Below, one piece after another: positions 16,822-26,153 of a stretch of 64,000 nucleotides of DNA; position 1 is the stretch's first letter; each line of letters starts with the position of its first letter. This DNA is from Psychrobacillus sp. FSL K6-4046 (GTDB taxonomy: Bacteria; Bacillota; Bacilli; Bacillales_A; Planococcaceae). A model generated the notes under the pieces. That model worked only from the letters and a program-made list of their open reading frames with translations, made no database searches and was not told the origin of the DNA. A program made the position numbers and the translations under genes. The stretch is from NCBI RefSeq assembly GCF_038624605.1, contig NZ_CP152020.1, forward strand, positions 3,589,312 to 3,653,311, read 5' to 3'.

Positions 16822-17601
16822 TTAACCCATTATATTGTATCCACCATCTACGTATACTATTTCTCCAGTGACACCTCGTGATAAGTTACCAAGAAGAGCA
16901 ACCGTCATTTCTCCTACTTCTTGTTGTGTAACATTTCGTTTAAGAGGAGCAGTTTCTTCTATTTTATGCAAAATCGTGTTAAAAGAAGAGATACCCTTAG
17001 CAGCTAAAGTTCGAACGGCTCCAGCAGATATCGCGTTGACACGAACGTTTTGTTTACCCAAATCTACAGCCAAATATTTTACAGACGCTTCTAAGGATGC
17101 TTTAGCAATACCCATTACATTATATCCTTCCAAAACACGCTCTGCTCCTAGATAGGACATGGTGACAATAGCTCCACCCTCTGTCATAAATGGAGCGGCT
17201 TCTCTTGCTGCAGCGATTAAAGAGTACGCGCTAGTATCTTGAGCAAACGCATAACCCTCTCTCGAAGTTTTGATAAAGTCATCTTTTAGATCTTCCGCAT
17301 GAGCAAATGCTACAGAGTGTACTACTCCATGAATGACGCCCACTTCCTTGCCTATTGTTTCGAATGCGGATTTGATACTATCATCACTATTAACATCACA
17401 TTCTACTACTAGCTTAGCTTCCAAGTCATTAGAACTTAATAATTTTTGGATTTTACCTAATGATCTTTCCTTACGGTAAGTAAAAATAACATTAGCACCT
17501 ACGTCATATAAAGATTTTGCAACTCCCCAAGCAAGACTTCTCTCATTGGCTACACCCATCACTACAATGTTTTTATCTTTTAACTGTATTAAGTCCTTCA
17601 T
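16822..17601 (-). CDS. fabI: Enoyl-[acyl-carrier-protein] reductase FabI
   Basis: 259 residues, the usual length. It has the short-chain dehydrogenase fold with the FabI cofactor site VVMGVANERSLAWGVAKSL, and the catalytic pair Tyr150/Tyr160 and Lys167 in YLGAERVLEGYNVMGIAKA. It does the last reduction of each fatty-acid elongation cycle and is the triclosan target. ATG start with GGGAGG. A FapR-like operator lies 26 nt upstream, as for B. subtilis fabI. Single-gene unit ended by a strong terminator. Confidence 0.96.
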   Translation of the reverse strand: MKDLIQLKDKNIVVMGVANERSLAWGVAKSLYDVGANVIFTYRKERSLGKIQKLLSSNDLEAKLVVECDVNSDDSIKSAFETIGKEVGVIHGVVHSVAFAHAEDLKDDFIKTSREGYAFAQDTSAYSLIAAAREAAPFMTEGGAIVTMSYLGAERVLEGYNVMGIAKASLEASVKYLAVDLGKQNVRVNAISAGAVRTLAAKGISSFNTILHKIEETAPLKRNVTQQEVGEMTVALLGNLSRGVTGEIVYVDGGYNIMG

Positions 17602-17626
17602 AAGAACCTCCCGTTTTAACCTGTTA

Positions 17627-17643
17627 TTAGTACCTGTTACTAA
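17627..17643 (-). promoter_or_regulatory. FapR-type operator upstream of fabI
   Basis: Inverted repeat TTAGTA-N5-TACTAA, 17 bp in all, matches the known FapR box pattern. FapR represses fatty-acid synthesis genes until malonyl-CoA rises. Confidence 0.85.
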
Positions 17644-17774
17644 TTTAAATCATATCACATTCAATGGATGTTACGCCATTCATTTTGAACTACCAAGCTA
17701 ATATCTTCCTCTTGAAAATAAACGACTACACAGTTTTTCTAAAAATATTATTTAACAGAATTAGTCCACAACAT

Positions 17775-17820
17775 AAAAAGCTACTTGCTTTCTTCAATGA
17801 GGAAAGCAAGTAGCTTTTTT
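17775..17820 (-). terminator. Terminator of the MerR/B12-domain regulator gene
   Basis: AAAAAGCTACTTGCTTTC pairs with GAAAGCAAGTAGCTTTTT; a long, perfect stem overlapping the stop codon. Confidence 0.9.
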
Positions 17821-18727
17821 AATCTAATACTTCATTTATAGAATTTGCTAAACTTATATTTTTTAAATTCTTGCAGGCAAAGTATTGCATAGCTCCTGCT
17901 CCACCTATATAAAATTTAGTTTCTTTATGATTTTCAGCAAACTGGTCCAACCCAGCTAGCAATTTAGGATTGCGTTCAAAAGGTATGCTTGTCGAGGCAG
18001 ACAAGAGAACCTTTTGTGGTTTAAGTTTTTCTACCATTGATTCTATTGCTCCCGGTGCAGGAGAAGCTCCTACTAAAAAGGATTTCCACCCCTTCATCAT
18101 AAACTGTAATAATAAAATATGAACCGGGATTTCATGGGTTTCATGAGGAAGACAACACCCAATCACTAGCGGCGCATCATCCCTATAATGAAAATTACGA
18201 CGAATTTGCACGAGGAAATCACGCACAATCATACTAGAAACAGCCTCCTGATACTCATCCCATTCTTCCTTTTCCCATCGGTTTCCCACCTCGAGTAAAA
18301 AGGGTAATACGACCTTATCTAAAAAATTCTCTAAGCCGTAGTGAAAGTATGCTTGCTGCAAAGTATACGTTAGCTCTATTTCATCGAGATCTGTCCCATG
18401 CTCCAAAAGCTTAAAAACAAAATCATTAAACTCTGGAAAAGAGGATTCCTTTTCTATAGGTAGCTCCACTTGGGCATGATCTAATTGTTTTTCCTCCAAA
18501 ACCTGCGCAACTGCTTGTTTTAGAGAGTATCCCTTTTCAGATAATACCTTCACTTTTAAAAGCTTCTTTATATCCTCTTCACTATAAACCCGATAGCCGT
18601 TATCTAAACGTTCAGGTTGAATCAAGTCATAGCGCTCTTCCCATTTCCGAATAACCTGCTTTGACAAACCTGTTACATTAGACACCTGCTGAATATTATA
18701 ACTACTATTTGGGCGAGCTTGCATCAT
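17819..18727 (-). CDS. MerR-family regulator with B12-binding-type sensory domain (CarH/LitR-like)
   Basis: 302 residues. Residues 8-75 are a MerR winged helix (YNIQQVSNVTGLSKQVIRKW, ERLDNGYRVYSEEDIKKLL). A helical bundle and a Rossmann-like B12-binding domain follow (APLVIGCCLPHETHEIPVHI ... KSFLVGASPAPGAIESMV). CarH-type light sensors use W-x9-EH and DxHxxG motifs. Here they read W-x9-EA (WEKEEWDEYQEAV) and ETHEIP: the candidate lower-ligand His is kept but the cap His is Ala and the Gly is Pro. Cobalamin binding is uncertain. It is divergent from hemAT and probably regulates the shared intergenic region. Confidence 0.8.
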   Translation of the reverse strand: MMQARPNSSYNIQQVSNVTGLSKQVIRKWEERYDLIQPERLDNGYRVYSEEDIKKLLKVKVLSEKGYSLKQAVAQVLEEKQLDHAQVELPIEKESSFPEFNDFVFKLLEHGTDLDEIELTYTLQQAYFHYGLENFLDKVVLPFLLEVGNRWEKEEWDEYQEAVSSMIVRDFLVQIRRNFHYRDDAPLVIGCCLPHETHEIPVHILLLQFMMKGWKSFLVGASPAPGAIESMVEKLKPQKVLLSASTSIPFERNPKLLAGLDQFAENHKETKFYIGGAGAMQYFACKNLKNISLANSINEVLD

Positions 18728-19047
18728 CCGTATTCATCCTTTCAGCCTCTATGTAAAAGCTGTTGTTGCTTTTGTTAATTAACCTATAGTATAACATCAT
18801 TCCCTCAACATTATACAGTAGTTCTACCAAAAATAAAATTCCAGCTTTAAATCCTCATTCTAATATCTCTAAACTGAGGGATTAATAGCGTATATTTGCA
18901 TTATCCATTCTGAATGCACTTGTATAATGTATTGTAAATAATATTATACAAACATTTGACAAACGTAATACGTCCTGTTAATAATAAGAGTATAAGGAAA
19001 TCCAATTGCACGTATTCATCAAGTTTATTCAATAAGGAGAGATTAGA
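18728..19047. other. Divergent regulatory region between MerR regulator and hemAT
   Basis: 320 nt without genes. It contains the hemAT promoter (18956-18984) and an inverted repeat TTGTATAAT (18920-18928) / ATTATACAA (18943-18951) that could bind the MerR regulator. The core TGTATAATGT recurs in inverse orientation near 18810. Confidence 0.55.
18956..18984 (+). promoter_or_regulatory. Sigma-A promoter of hemAT
   Basis: TTGACA (18956-18961), 17-nt spacer, TAATAA (18979-18984). The inverted repeat at 18920-18951 ends 4 nt before the -35 box. Confidence 0.72.
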
Positions 19048-20346
19048 TTGGTAATACCTTTTGCTAAAAAATGGTTTAAAGAAACGGACGTAAATACAAC
19101 CGTAAAAGAACCAGTTATACAGTTGGAGCTTTATCCAGAATTAAAGAAACAAATGAAGTTAATTGGTCTAAGCAAGGATGATATAAGAATGATACATACG
19201 TTTCAGCCCTACGTGGAAAAGGGTATAAACGATATTGTCTCAGTTTTTTATGAGCAAGTTCTTTCTGTCCCCTCCTTACGAGAAATTATTGAAGAAAGAA
19301 CTCAAATCGAGCGATTAAAGAAAACCGTCGGCAGTTATATTATTGAAATGTTTAGCGGTGAGTTCACGGAAACTACCATTGAGAGAAAACGAAGACTAGC
19401 CCAAATGCACTTTCGGATTGGATTAGAGCCTAAGTGGTATATGGGTACCTTTCATCAAATACAGACAATTATTATCTCATTAGTTAACGAGGAAATAAAA
19501 GACTATGCCAGGAAAGAAAAGATCTCACTTACAATCTCTAAGCTTATTAATTTAGAAATGCAAATCGTGCTAGAAGAATATGAAAAAGAAAACGTGAAGC
19601 TTCGACAACAGCAATACGACACTGTTAAAACAGAGCTTAAAAGTAAAATTTCATCGATCAGTGAGGACTTAGCAGGCTTAACCGAAGAGACGACTACTTC
19701 CATGGAGCATGTCGAATTGAATACAGCCAGAATCCGCAATAGTGTTCAAGCTAATATGGACAGCGTTAAACAAATACAATCAGAAGCTAACGACGGTAAC
19801 AAATTAATAGAGCTTCTTCAAAGACAAATGGAGCTTGTCACTGGGAATACAGAAGAAATGGCAAAAATTATTAATGATTTAAAACAATCCTCCGAAGAAA
19901 TTTTTCACATCGTTGGGTTAGTGAAGCAAATAGCAGAACAAACCAATTTACTAGCATTAAACGCCTCCATAGAAGCAGCTCGAGCAGGAGAGCATGGAAA
20001 AGGCTTTGCAGTAGTGGCACAGGAAGTAAGAAAACTAGCCGAGCAGTCTAAACGCTCTGTAGAAGAAATTACATACTTGGTACACACCTCTACCAAGCTT
20101 ACAAACAAAGCCGTTAACACTATTGCAAATATGGAAAAGAGTGTTGAGTTAGGATTAGAAAGCTCCCAGGATACTAATCGGAAATTCAATAAAATCCTTT
20201 TTTCAATAGATGAAAACACCGACTATATAAACCAAGTAGAGTTTCAAGTGTCAAACCTTGTAGAGGTAATTAGAGATATTTCAAACGACACTAAAACAGT
20301 TGCTGTAACAGCCGATAGCCTCTATCAAACAGCAGTACAGCTTTAA
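19048..20346 (+). CDS. hemAT: HemAT globin-coupled aerotaxis receptor
   Basis: 432 residues from TTG 19048 (AAGGAGAG upstream). Residues 25-185 form a protoglobin domain; the proximal heme His is H121 in [15 protein letters not shown], equivalent to His123 of B. subtilis HemAT. The C-terminal half is a soluble methyl-accepting signalling domain with the conserved hairpin [20 protein letters not shown] and [15 protein letters not shown]. It has no membrane segments and should sit in the cytoplasm as an oxygen sensor feeding the CheA-CheW array. Confidence 0.93.
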   Translation: MVIPFAKKWFKETDVNTTVKEPVIQLELYPELKKQMKLIGLSKDDIRMIHTFQPYVEKGINDIVSVFYEQVLSVPSLREIIEERTQIERLKKTVGSYIIEMFSGEFTETTIERKRRLAQMHFRIGLEPKWYMGTFHQIQTIIISLVNEEIKDYARKEKISLTISKLINLEMQIVLEEYEKENVKLRQQQYDTVKTELKSKISSISEDLAGLTEETTTSMEHVELNTARIRNSVQANMDSVKQIQSEANDGNKLIELLQRQMELVTGNTEEMAKIINDLKQSSEEIFHIVGLVKQIAEQTNLLALNASIEAARAGEHGKGFAVVAQEVRKLAEQSKRSVEEITYLVHTSTKLTNKAVNTIANMEKSVELGLESSQDTNRKFNKILFSIDENTDYINQVEFQVSNLVEVIRDISNDTKTVAVTADSLYQTAVQL

Positions 20347-20370
20347 TAAAAGAGATAGGAAGTGAATGGA

Positions 20371-21441
20371 ATGTTTTTAGCATGGAATGAAATTAAAAAA
20401 AATAAATTACGCTTTTTTCTAATCATAGGAGTCTTAATGTTAGTGGCATACCTTGTATTTTTCCTTTCTGGCCTTGCTACCGGTTTAGCAAACCTAAATC
20501 GCGAAGCAGTAGATAAGTGGAATGCAACTGCTATTGTACTTGCCGAGGAATCGGATAAAAGTCTACCGCAATCATTTATTAGCACCGAAGAATTAGATAA
20601 CATCGATGCACAGGATAAGGCAATACTTGGACAAATCAGTGCTATTGCGACAAACGGAGATTCTAAGCAGAATGTGTCTATCTTTGGCATAAACAAAGAT
20701 GAATTTTTGATGCCAAAAGTCAGTGAAGGTGAAGAATTCTCCGACGAAAATGAAGTAGTAGCAAGTGATAACTTAAAAGAAGAAGGATTTGAAATTGGAG
20801 ATGAACTAGAACTTTCATCTACTGATGAAACATTAACGATCGTCGGCTTTACAGAAAGCTCAAGGTTCAACGGTGCACCCGTGCTCTATGGGGAACTAGC
20901 AACCTTTCATAAAGTAAAGTTCGGTGAAGCAGCTGAAGCAAATGAGGACCAAATAAATGGTATTGTTGTTTCGGATGACAGCCTAGATGCTATAAACACT
21001 AGCAATGATGAGCTTCAAATTACAGAAATCGAGAACTTCATAGAGAGCCTTCCTGGATATACGGAGCAATCTCTTACCTTAAACTTTATGATTTACTTTC
21101 TATTTGGAATCTCTTCTGTCATCGTTGCAATTTTCCTGTATGTTTTAACCGTTCAAAAAATTAGTATGTTTGGTGTCATGAAGGCCCAAGGAATTTCTAA
21201 CGGTTATCTTTCTGTTTCAGTAATCGTCCAAACCTTCCTGCTTGCCTTCATAGGGGTTGTTGTCGGATTCGGCTTAACGATTTTAACAGGAAAATTTTTA
21301 CCAAGTGCAGTTCCTGTGGCCTTTGATTTGACGACAATGTTAATCTATGGCGCAGTATTAGTTGTTGTTGCAATTCTAGGAGCAGTTTTCTCTGTATTTA
21401 CCATTGTAAAAATAGACCCGTTAAAGGCGATTGGAGGATAA
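20371..21441 (+). CDS. ABC transporter permease, FtsX/MacB-like
   Basis: 356 residues. One N-terminal helix (FFLIIGVLMLVAYLVFFLSG), a large extracellular domain (about residues 40-230) and three C-terminal helices (IYFLFGISSVIVAIFLYVLT; VIVQTFLLAFIGVVVGFGL; MLIYGAVLVVVAILGAVF) give the classic FtsX/MacB topology, with the C-terminal TIVKIDPLKAIGG. Start ATG 20371 is preferred over GTG 20362 because AGGAAG is 8 nt upstream of the former. It overlaps no neighbour and is 4 nt before the ATPase gene, forming an exporter or peptide-sensing pair. Confidence 0.9.
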   Translation: MFLAWNEIKKNKLRFFLIIGVLMLVAYLVFFLSGLATGLANLNREAVDKWNATAIVLAEESDKSLPQSFISTEELDNIDAQDKAILGQISAIATNGDSKQNVSIFGINKDEFLMPKVSEGEEFSDENEVVASDNLKEEGFEIGDELELSSTDETLTIVGFTESSRFNGAPVLYGELATFHKVKFGEAAEANEDQINGIVVSDDSLDAINTSNDELQITEIENFIESLPGYTEQSLTLNFMIYFLFGISSVIVAIFLYVLTVQKISMFGVMKAQGISNGYLSVSVIVQTFLLAFIGVVVGFGLTILTGKFLPSAVPVAFDLTTMLIYGAVLVVVAILGAVFSVFTIVKIDPLKAIGG

Positions 21442-21445
21442 GTAA

Positions 21446-22153
21446 ATGGCGATTTTAAAATTAGATAAAGTAAAAAAAACATTCGGTTCTGGTCATAAAC
21501 AGGTTGATGCTTTAAAAGAAACTAATTTTGTTGCAGATAAGGGTGAACTGATTGCAGTGATCGGTCCTTCTGGTTCAGGAAAAAGTACCTTCCTGACAAT
21601 TGCCGGAGGTCTGCAATCCCCTTCTAGCGGGGAGATTATTGTAAACAATCAAAACCTAACCAACCTAAACGAGAAGAAACGGTCTAAAGTTCGTCTTAAA
21701 GAAATTGGCTTTATATTGCAAGCCTCAAATTTGGTACCTTTTCTAACAGTAGATAAACAGATGAAATTGCTTGATAATGTAAAAAAAGACAATATGACAA
21801 AAGAAGAGCTAGAGACATTATATGAAAACCTCGGAATTACTGAATTACGAAAAAAATATCCTTCCGACTTGTCAGGAGGCGAAAGACAGCGTGTAGCAAT
21901 TGCTAAGGCTCTATATAGTAAGCCTTCTATATTGTTAGCTGACGAACCAACTGCTTCTTTAGACAGTGACCGTGCATATGAAGTGATGAAGCTCTTAAAG
22001 AAAGAGACAGAAAATAATGAGACGACTACGATCGTGGTAACTCATGACACTCGTTTAATTGAATACTGCGATAAAGTTTATGTCATGACGGATGGAATAT
22101 TAGAAGAAAAAAGCAAAAAGGAAGTGGAGCAAAATGATCCACTTTCTCACTAA
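21446..22153 (+). CDS. ABC transporter ATP-binding protein (LolD/MacB type)
   Basis: 235 residues. Walker A GPSGSGKST (about 40), Q-loop ILQASNLVPFLTV, signature LSGGERQRVAIAKAL, Walker B ILLADEPTASLDS and switch His in VVTHDTRL. It powers the permease encoded 4 nt upstream. Substrate unknown; relatives act in antimicrobial peptide or lipoprotein export. No two-component system is adjacent. Confidence 0.92.
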   Translation: MAILKLDKVKKTFGSGHKQVDALKETNFVADKGELIAVIGPSGSGKSTFLTIAGGLQSPSSGEIIVNNQNLTNLNEKKRSKVRLKEIGFILQASNLVPFLTVDKQMKLLDNVKKDNMTKEELETLYENLGITELRKKYPSDLSGGERQRVAIAKALYSKPSILLADEPTASLDSDRAYEVMKLLKKETENNETTTIVVTHDTRLIEYCDKVYVMTDGILEEKSKKEVEQNDPLSH

Positions 22154-22161
22154 ATACTATT

Positions 22162-22193
22162 TTAAGGGGGCTGGCAACAGCCTTCTTTTTTTA
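22162..22193 (+). terminator. Terminator of the ABC exporter operon
   Basis: AAGGGGGCTG - GCAA - CAGCCTTCTT followed by TTTTT. Confidence 0.85.
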
Positions 22194-22358
22194 TAGAAAG
22201 TTCTACTTAAAAACATTTGATGATTTAATAAATAAAGCTCTAATTACGACTTTTACTCGTCATTACATAACAATATCTCATATTTTTCTCAATATTAATA
22301 TAATTTGTGTTATGATGATACATAAAATTTATTAATTGTTTGCAAGGGAGTGCTTTCA

Positions 22359-23537
22359 TTGATCATTCAACCTTCTACTAAAATGTCCTTATTTGAGCCA
22401 GCAATATTTGGTGACTTAAAAGCAGCAGCAGCCAGAAAAAAAGAATCCGGATTCGAGCTATATGACCTTAGCCTAGGAAGTCCCGACATCCCGCCAAGTG
22501 AGGTGGCTAGAAAAGTACTATCTGATTTGAGCTTTTCTGCAGACTCTTACGGATATACATTAAGTGGAACGAAACGTTTTTATGAGGCAGTGGCTAATTA
22601 TTATCAACGCCGCTATCATGTCCCATTAAATCCCGAGACTGAAATTGTCCAAACGATGGGCTCTCAAGAGGGACTAGTCCATTTACCCCTAGCCTTTTGT
22701 GATGAGGGGGATATTATTCTAACGACCAACCCTGGGTATGTTGCGTATGATGCCGGTATTAAATTAGCAGGAGCAGAGCCTTACTATATGGATCTTCTAG
22801 AAGAGAATGACTACCTACCTGATTTAGGTGCGATTCCATCAGAAATAGCTCAAAAAGCCAAGCTAATGATATTAAATTTACCTGGAAACCCTGTACCTGC
22901 CATGCCAAGCGAGGAGTTTTTCCAACAGGTAGTTGCTTTTGCTAATACATATAATGTCATTATTCTACACGATGCAGCATACTCTGAATTTTACTTTACT
23001 GGAGACTCTCCTTGTAGCTTTCTTTCAACACCTGGTGCTCTTGAAGTAGGAATGGAGATTAACTCCTTATCTAAGAGCTTTAGTTTGGCGGGAACCCGGA
23101 TAGCTTATATCGCTGGAAATTCGGAAATGATCGGTATTATGAAACAATTAAAATCTAATTTAGACTTTGGCATTTACGGTCCAATTCAAGAAGCAGGAAT
23201 TGTTGCTCTTAATCACGCTGAGGAAATTACAGAATCACTACGTAAAACCTTCTCTGAAAGACACAGAGTAGTCATGGATGGATTAAGAGACCTTGGATGG
23301 AATGTGGCACCCTCTAATGGTGGCATGTTTGTTTGGGCTAAGTATCCTTATGAAATTCCTGATAAGGAATTTGTCTTCGAGGCAATCGATCAAACTGGTG
23401 TAGTGATGGTCCCAGGTACTGTCTTTGGTTCAGCAGGAGCTGGCTATGTACGAATTGCATTGGTACAAAATGTAGAAATACTAAAAAAAGCGATTGAACA
23501 ATTAAAGAAACTAAAAATTAATTCGTTAGTTCTATAA
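22359..23537 (+). CDS. PLP-dependent class I/II aminotransferase (LL-DAP aminotransferase-like)
   Basis: 392 residues. It has the fold type I pattern: DLSLGSPDIPPS, GYTLSGTKRFYEAVANYYQR, NPGYVAYDAGIKLAGA, LNLPGNPVPAMPS, HDAAYSEFYF and the Schiff-base lysine in SLSKSFSLAGTRIAYIAG. The 'YSEFYF' and 'SKSFSLAGTR' blocks are those of the LL-diaminopimelate/PatA-like subgroup. The amino acid used is not known. The TTG at 22359 is preferred because AGGGAG is 8 nt upstream. Single-gene unit. Confidence 0.88.
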   Translation: MIIQPSTKMSLFEPAIFGDLKAAAARKKESGFELYDLSLGSPDIPPSEVARKVLSDLSFSADSYGYTLSGTKRFYEAVANYYQRRYHVPLNPETEIVQTMGSQEGLVHLPLAFCDEGDIILTTNPGYVAYDAGIKLAGAEPYYMDLLEENDYLPDLGAIPSEIAQKAKLMILNLPGNPVPAMPSEEFFQQVVAFANTYNVIILHDAAYSEFYFTGDSPCSFLSTPGALEVGMEINSLSKSFSLAGTRIAYIAGNSEMIGIMKQLKSNLDFGIYGPIQEAGIVALNHAEEITESLRKTFSERHRVVMDGLRDLGWNVAPSNGGMFVWAKYPYEIPDKEFVFEAIDQTGVVMVPGTVFGSAGAGYVRIALVQNVEILKKAIEQLKKLKINSLVL

Positions 23538-23555
23538 TTATCTTCTAAGTAACAG

Positions 23556-23590
23556 AAAAACCATCGACATTTAACTGTCGATGGTTTTTA
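23556..23590. terminator. Bidirectional terminator
   Basis: AAAAACCATCGACA pairs perfectly with TGTCGATGGTTTTT around TTTAAC. It separates convergent aminotransferase and MATE genes. Confidence 0.92.
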
Positions 23591-23606
23591 CTCTGACAGC
23601 TAAACA

Positions 23607-24998
23607 TTAGACTGTCTGACTGTCCAAATCAGAGTTCTCTTCTTTTTCATGAACCAGCGCATACTTTTCCCATTTTTTACTCTTCCATCTAAAGAACATG
23701 ATAATTCCACGTAGCCACTCATCTGCTGCTATTGCTAACCATATTCCTGGAAGTCCCATATCGAGTACAAAAACAAATAAATATCCTAATGGTACGCTCA
23801 TCATCACCATTGACAAAGCCCCCATTATTACCGGGAAGGTTGCATCGCCTGCTGCACGTAACGAGTTGATAATCACAATATTCAACGTACGACCAGTCTC
23901 AAGTATGATACTTAAGACAAGTACAGAAGCTCCAATTTTAATAATTTCCTCGTTATCTGTGAATAAACCCATCAAAGGGTGACGGAACGTGATTACAATA
24001 GCAACCATTGCTAATGTAAATATGAACGCCCTTTTTACACTATACCAAACAGATTTATAGGCCTCCTCTTTTTCATTGGCCCCTACAAACCTTCCGACAA
24101 TTATTGCAGTTCCCATACCTATTGCGACTGCAAACAAATACGTAAACATCGATATATTGACAGCATACTGCCTAGCGGCCAATGCTTCTGCTCCTAAATA
24201 AGTAGCATAATATAAAAATACGATTTGACAGCCTTGATATAAAATTTGTTCAAAAGCTGAAGGCAAACCTATTTTAAGTATTTTTCCCACATACTCTTTA
24301 GAGATGGTGAAATAGTAACTTACTTGTACACGGTATTCCATTACTTGATATAGAAGCCAAAAGAACACAAGAAGCGCTATAAAACGACTCACTACAGATG
24401 ATATGGCAGCACCTTGTACGCCTAGCTCAGGAAAGCCAAATTTACCGAAAATTAATGCGTAGTTACCCACGACATGAATTATATTCATCCCTAACGAAAC
24501 AAACATTGTTTGCTTTGTATAACCATGTACACGAATAATGGCAGCCAAAGCATTAATCAATGCTTGAAGAAAAATACCACCACCAACAATCATTAAATAT
24601 TGATTGGCAAACTCAAGGACCTCTCCCTCTAAGTTCATACCCGCCATAATACTTTTAGAAAATATGACAAACCCAATACTAAGAATAATTCCTACCCCAA
24701 GATTTAAAGTTACGGCAAGACCTGAAATTTTAGAGGCCTCTATATATCTTCTAGAACCTAAATATTGTGAAACCACGATAGCTGCACCATTACCAACTAC
24801 CTCTAAGATTAATATTGCAATGTGGATATATTGGTTGGCTGCCCCAACTCCTGAAACAGCATTATCAGATACTGCACTTAACATAAAAGTATCTGCTATT
24901 CCCATTAACATAAACAAAAATACTTCTAAAAAGATTGGCCAAGTTAAATGAAATAAGCTTAGCTTTTCTCCTAAATCCTTCTTTTGTCTAATTGCCAA
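23607..24998 (-). CDS. MATE-family efflux transporter
   Basis: 463 residues with about twelve hydrophobic helices. Family blocks include LTWPIFLEVFLFMLMGIADTFML at the start, GVGAANQYIHIAILI, LGVQGAAISSVVSRFIALL and VAIGMGTAIIVGRFVGANE. MATE pumps expel drugs or organic cations using Na+ or H+; the substrate is unknown. TTG start behind AAGGAA. It is a single-gene unit with a shared terminator. Confidence 0.92.
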   Translation of the reverse strand: MAIRQKKDLGEKLSLFHLTWPIFLEVFLFMLMGIADTFMLSAVSDNAVSGVGAANQYIHIAILILEVVGNGAAIVVSQYLGSRRYIEASKISGLAVTLNLGVGIILSIGFVIFSKSIMAGMNLEGEVLEFANQYLMIVGGGIFLQALINALAAIIRVHGYTKQTMFVSLGMNIIHVVGNYALIFGKFGFPELGVQGAAISSVVSRFIALLVFFWLLYQVMEYRVQVSYYFTISKEYVGKILKIGLPSAFEQILYQGCQIVFLYYATYLGAEALAARQYAVNISMFTYLFAVAIGMGTAIIVGRFVGANEKEEAYKSVWYSVKRAFIFTLAMVAIVITFRHPLMGLFTDNEEIIKIGASVLVLSIILETGRTLNIVIINSLRAAGDATFPVIMGALSMVMMSVPLGYLFVFVLDMGLPGIWLAIAADEWLRGIIMFFRWKSKKWEKYALVHEKEENSDLDSQTV

Positions 24999-25250
24999 GT
25001 TTATTCCTTCTTTATTTTCATTTTTTCACAGGAAAAATCTTACCATAGAATCCTTCAATCTACTATTAATATTTTATACTTTTCATTTAATTTAAAGTTA
25101 AGCTTCAAGTTAAAAGGGACCAGTTTACTATTACATTTTTATTATATTTTATTTAAATTATGCTAAAAATTATTAGATTTATAAAGGGAAAATAAGGGTA
25201 AAAATAGAATATATTAGTACGTACATTCTTTTATAGGAGGTCTAACGCAG

Positions 25251-25649
25251 ATGTCTCACTTTATCTCTCGTATCGCCACTGTAGAAATACCCGTCAGTAA
25301 TTTAGAGAGCTCAATGGATTTTTATATGACTGTTCTCGGGGTTCATGTTGAATCTAAAGGAGACAAGACTGCCATGCTTTCCTTTCATACGAAAGGAGTT
25401 CCTACTATTTTTTTAGTAGAAACAAAAGAAGTTCGACCTTTATTTTTTACTAATACTCACTCTAGTGTGATCCATAGCATCATCGACTTTTATACGCCTT
25501 TGTTAAAAGACTTTTATCAATGGTTGAAAAAAAATAAAGTTGAGGTTGGGCCACTGAATGTAAATGAGGAGGGTCTAGGAGGTTTTGGCTTTAAAGATCC
25601 TGATGGGAATAATTTAAGTGCAAGTAATATTGAGCATTTTGGACAATAG
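25251..25649 (+). CDS. VOC-family (glyoxalase/bleomycin-resistance fold) protein
   Basis: 132 residues. The VOC pattern is clear: IATVEIPVSNLESSMDFYMTVLGVHVE at the start and FGFKDPDGNNLSASNI at the end. Metal-binding residues would be His/Glu positions, but the final Glu of the usual 'DPDGNxxE' is Ser here, so metal use is doubtful. ATG behind TAGGAGGT. Function unknown. Confidence 0.85.
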   Translation: MSHFISRIATVEIPVSNLESSMDFYMTVLGVHVESKGDKTAMLSFHTKGVPTIFLVETKEVRPLFFTNTHSSVIHSIIDFYTPLLKDFYQWLKKNKVEVGPLNVNEEGLGGFGFKDPDGNNLSASNIEHFGQ

Positions 25650-25656
25650 TTAACAT

Positions 25657-25693
25657 AAAATAAGTCTGACTCTAAAGAGTCAGACTTATTTTA
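25657..25693. terminator. Bidirectional terminator
   Basis: AAAATAAGTCTGACTCT pairs with AGAGTCAGACTTATTTT. It serves the VOC gene and the convergent hypothetical gene. Confidence 0.92.
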
Positions 25694-25696
25694 TGG

Positions 25697-26056
25697 TTAA
25701 TGAATAGATGGTTGTTCAATCCCAATATTTTGATGAATGTAATGCTTTAACGCGGGCTCCGAAAGCTCGATTTCATTTATTTGTAAGCTATCTTTGACGT
25801 ATGCAAGTTTATTTCCTTCTGTTGCATATGATTGGATGTGTAAAGTATTATCCATGTATAAAATTCCTTCATTTGTTATCATTTTATCCTCTTTACTCAA
25901 CAAACCTTTTTTTGTAAGTTCCTCCTGAATGGTAGAAAGTCGGTCACCTAATCCTTCCTTCAAAGCTTTTGATAAACTACCTTCTGCTCCCTTTTCCAGA
26001 AAATTACACACGTAATAGGCAAGTAGTGTTTGTTCTTTTACAGTTAGTCTCTCCAT
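25697..26056 (-). CDS. Hypothetical protein
   Basis: 119 residues, soluble, mixed helical. The first 65 residues (VKEQTLLAYYVCNFLEKG ... LTKKGLLSKEDKMITNEG) look like a winged-helix arrangement, but this is a guess. I do not recognise a family. ATG start behind GGGGAAA, with a clean terminator at the 3' end, so it is a real gene. Confidence 0.7.
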   Translation of the reverse strand: MERLTVKEQTLLAYYVCNFLEKGAEGSLSKALKEGLGDRLSTIQEELTKKGLLSKEDKMITNEGILYMDNTLHIQSYATEGNKLAYVKDSLQINEIELSEPALKHYIHQNIGIEQPSIH

Positions 26057-26116
26057 GCTATTTCCCCATTTCGTCTCTTTTTCTCTTTATTCCTTTTTTT
26101 CCTAAATCTTAAACAT

Positions 26117-26150
26117 AAAGGACCTAGATCTTTGGCAATCCAGGTCCTTT
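26117..26150 (-). terminator. Hairpin after the glutathione peroxidase gene
   Basis: AAAGGACCTAGAT / ATCCAGGTCCTTT form a stem with one mismatch just after the stop codon; the T-run is short. Confidence 0.65.
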
Positions 26151-26153
26151 ACT

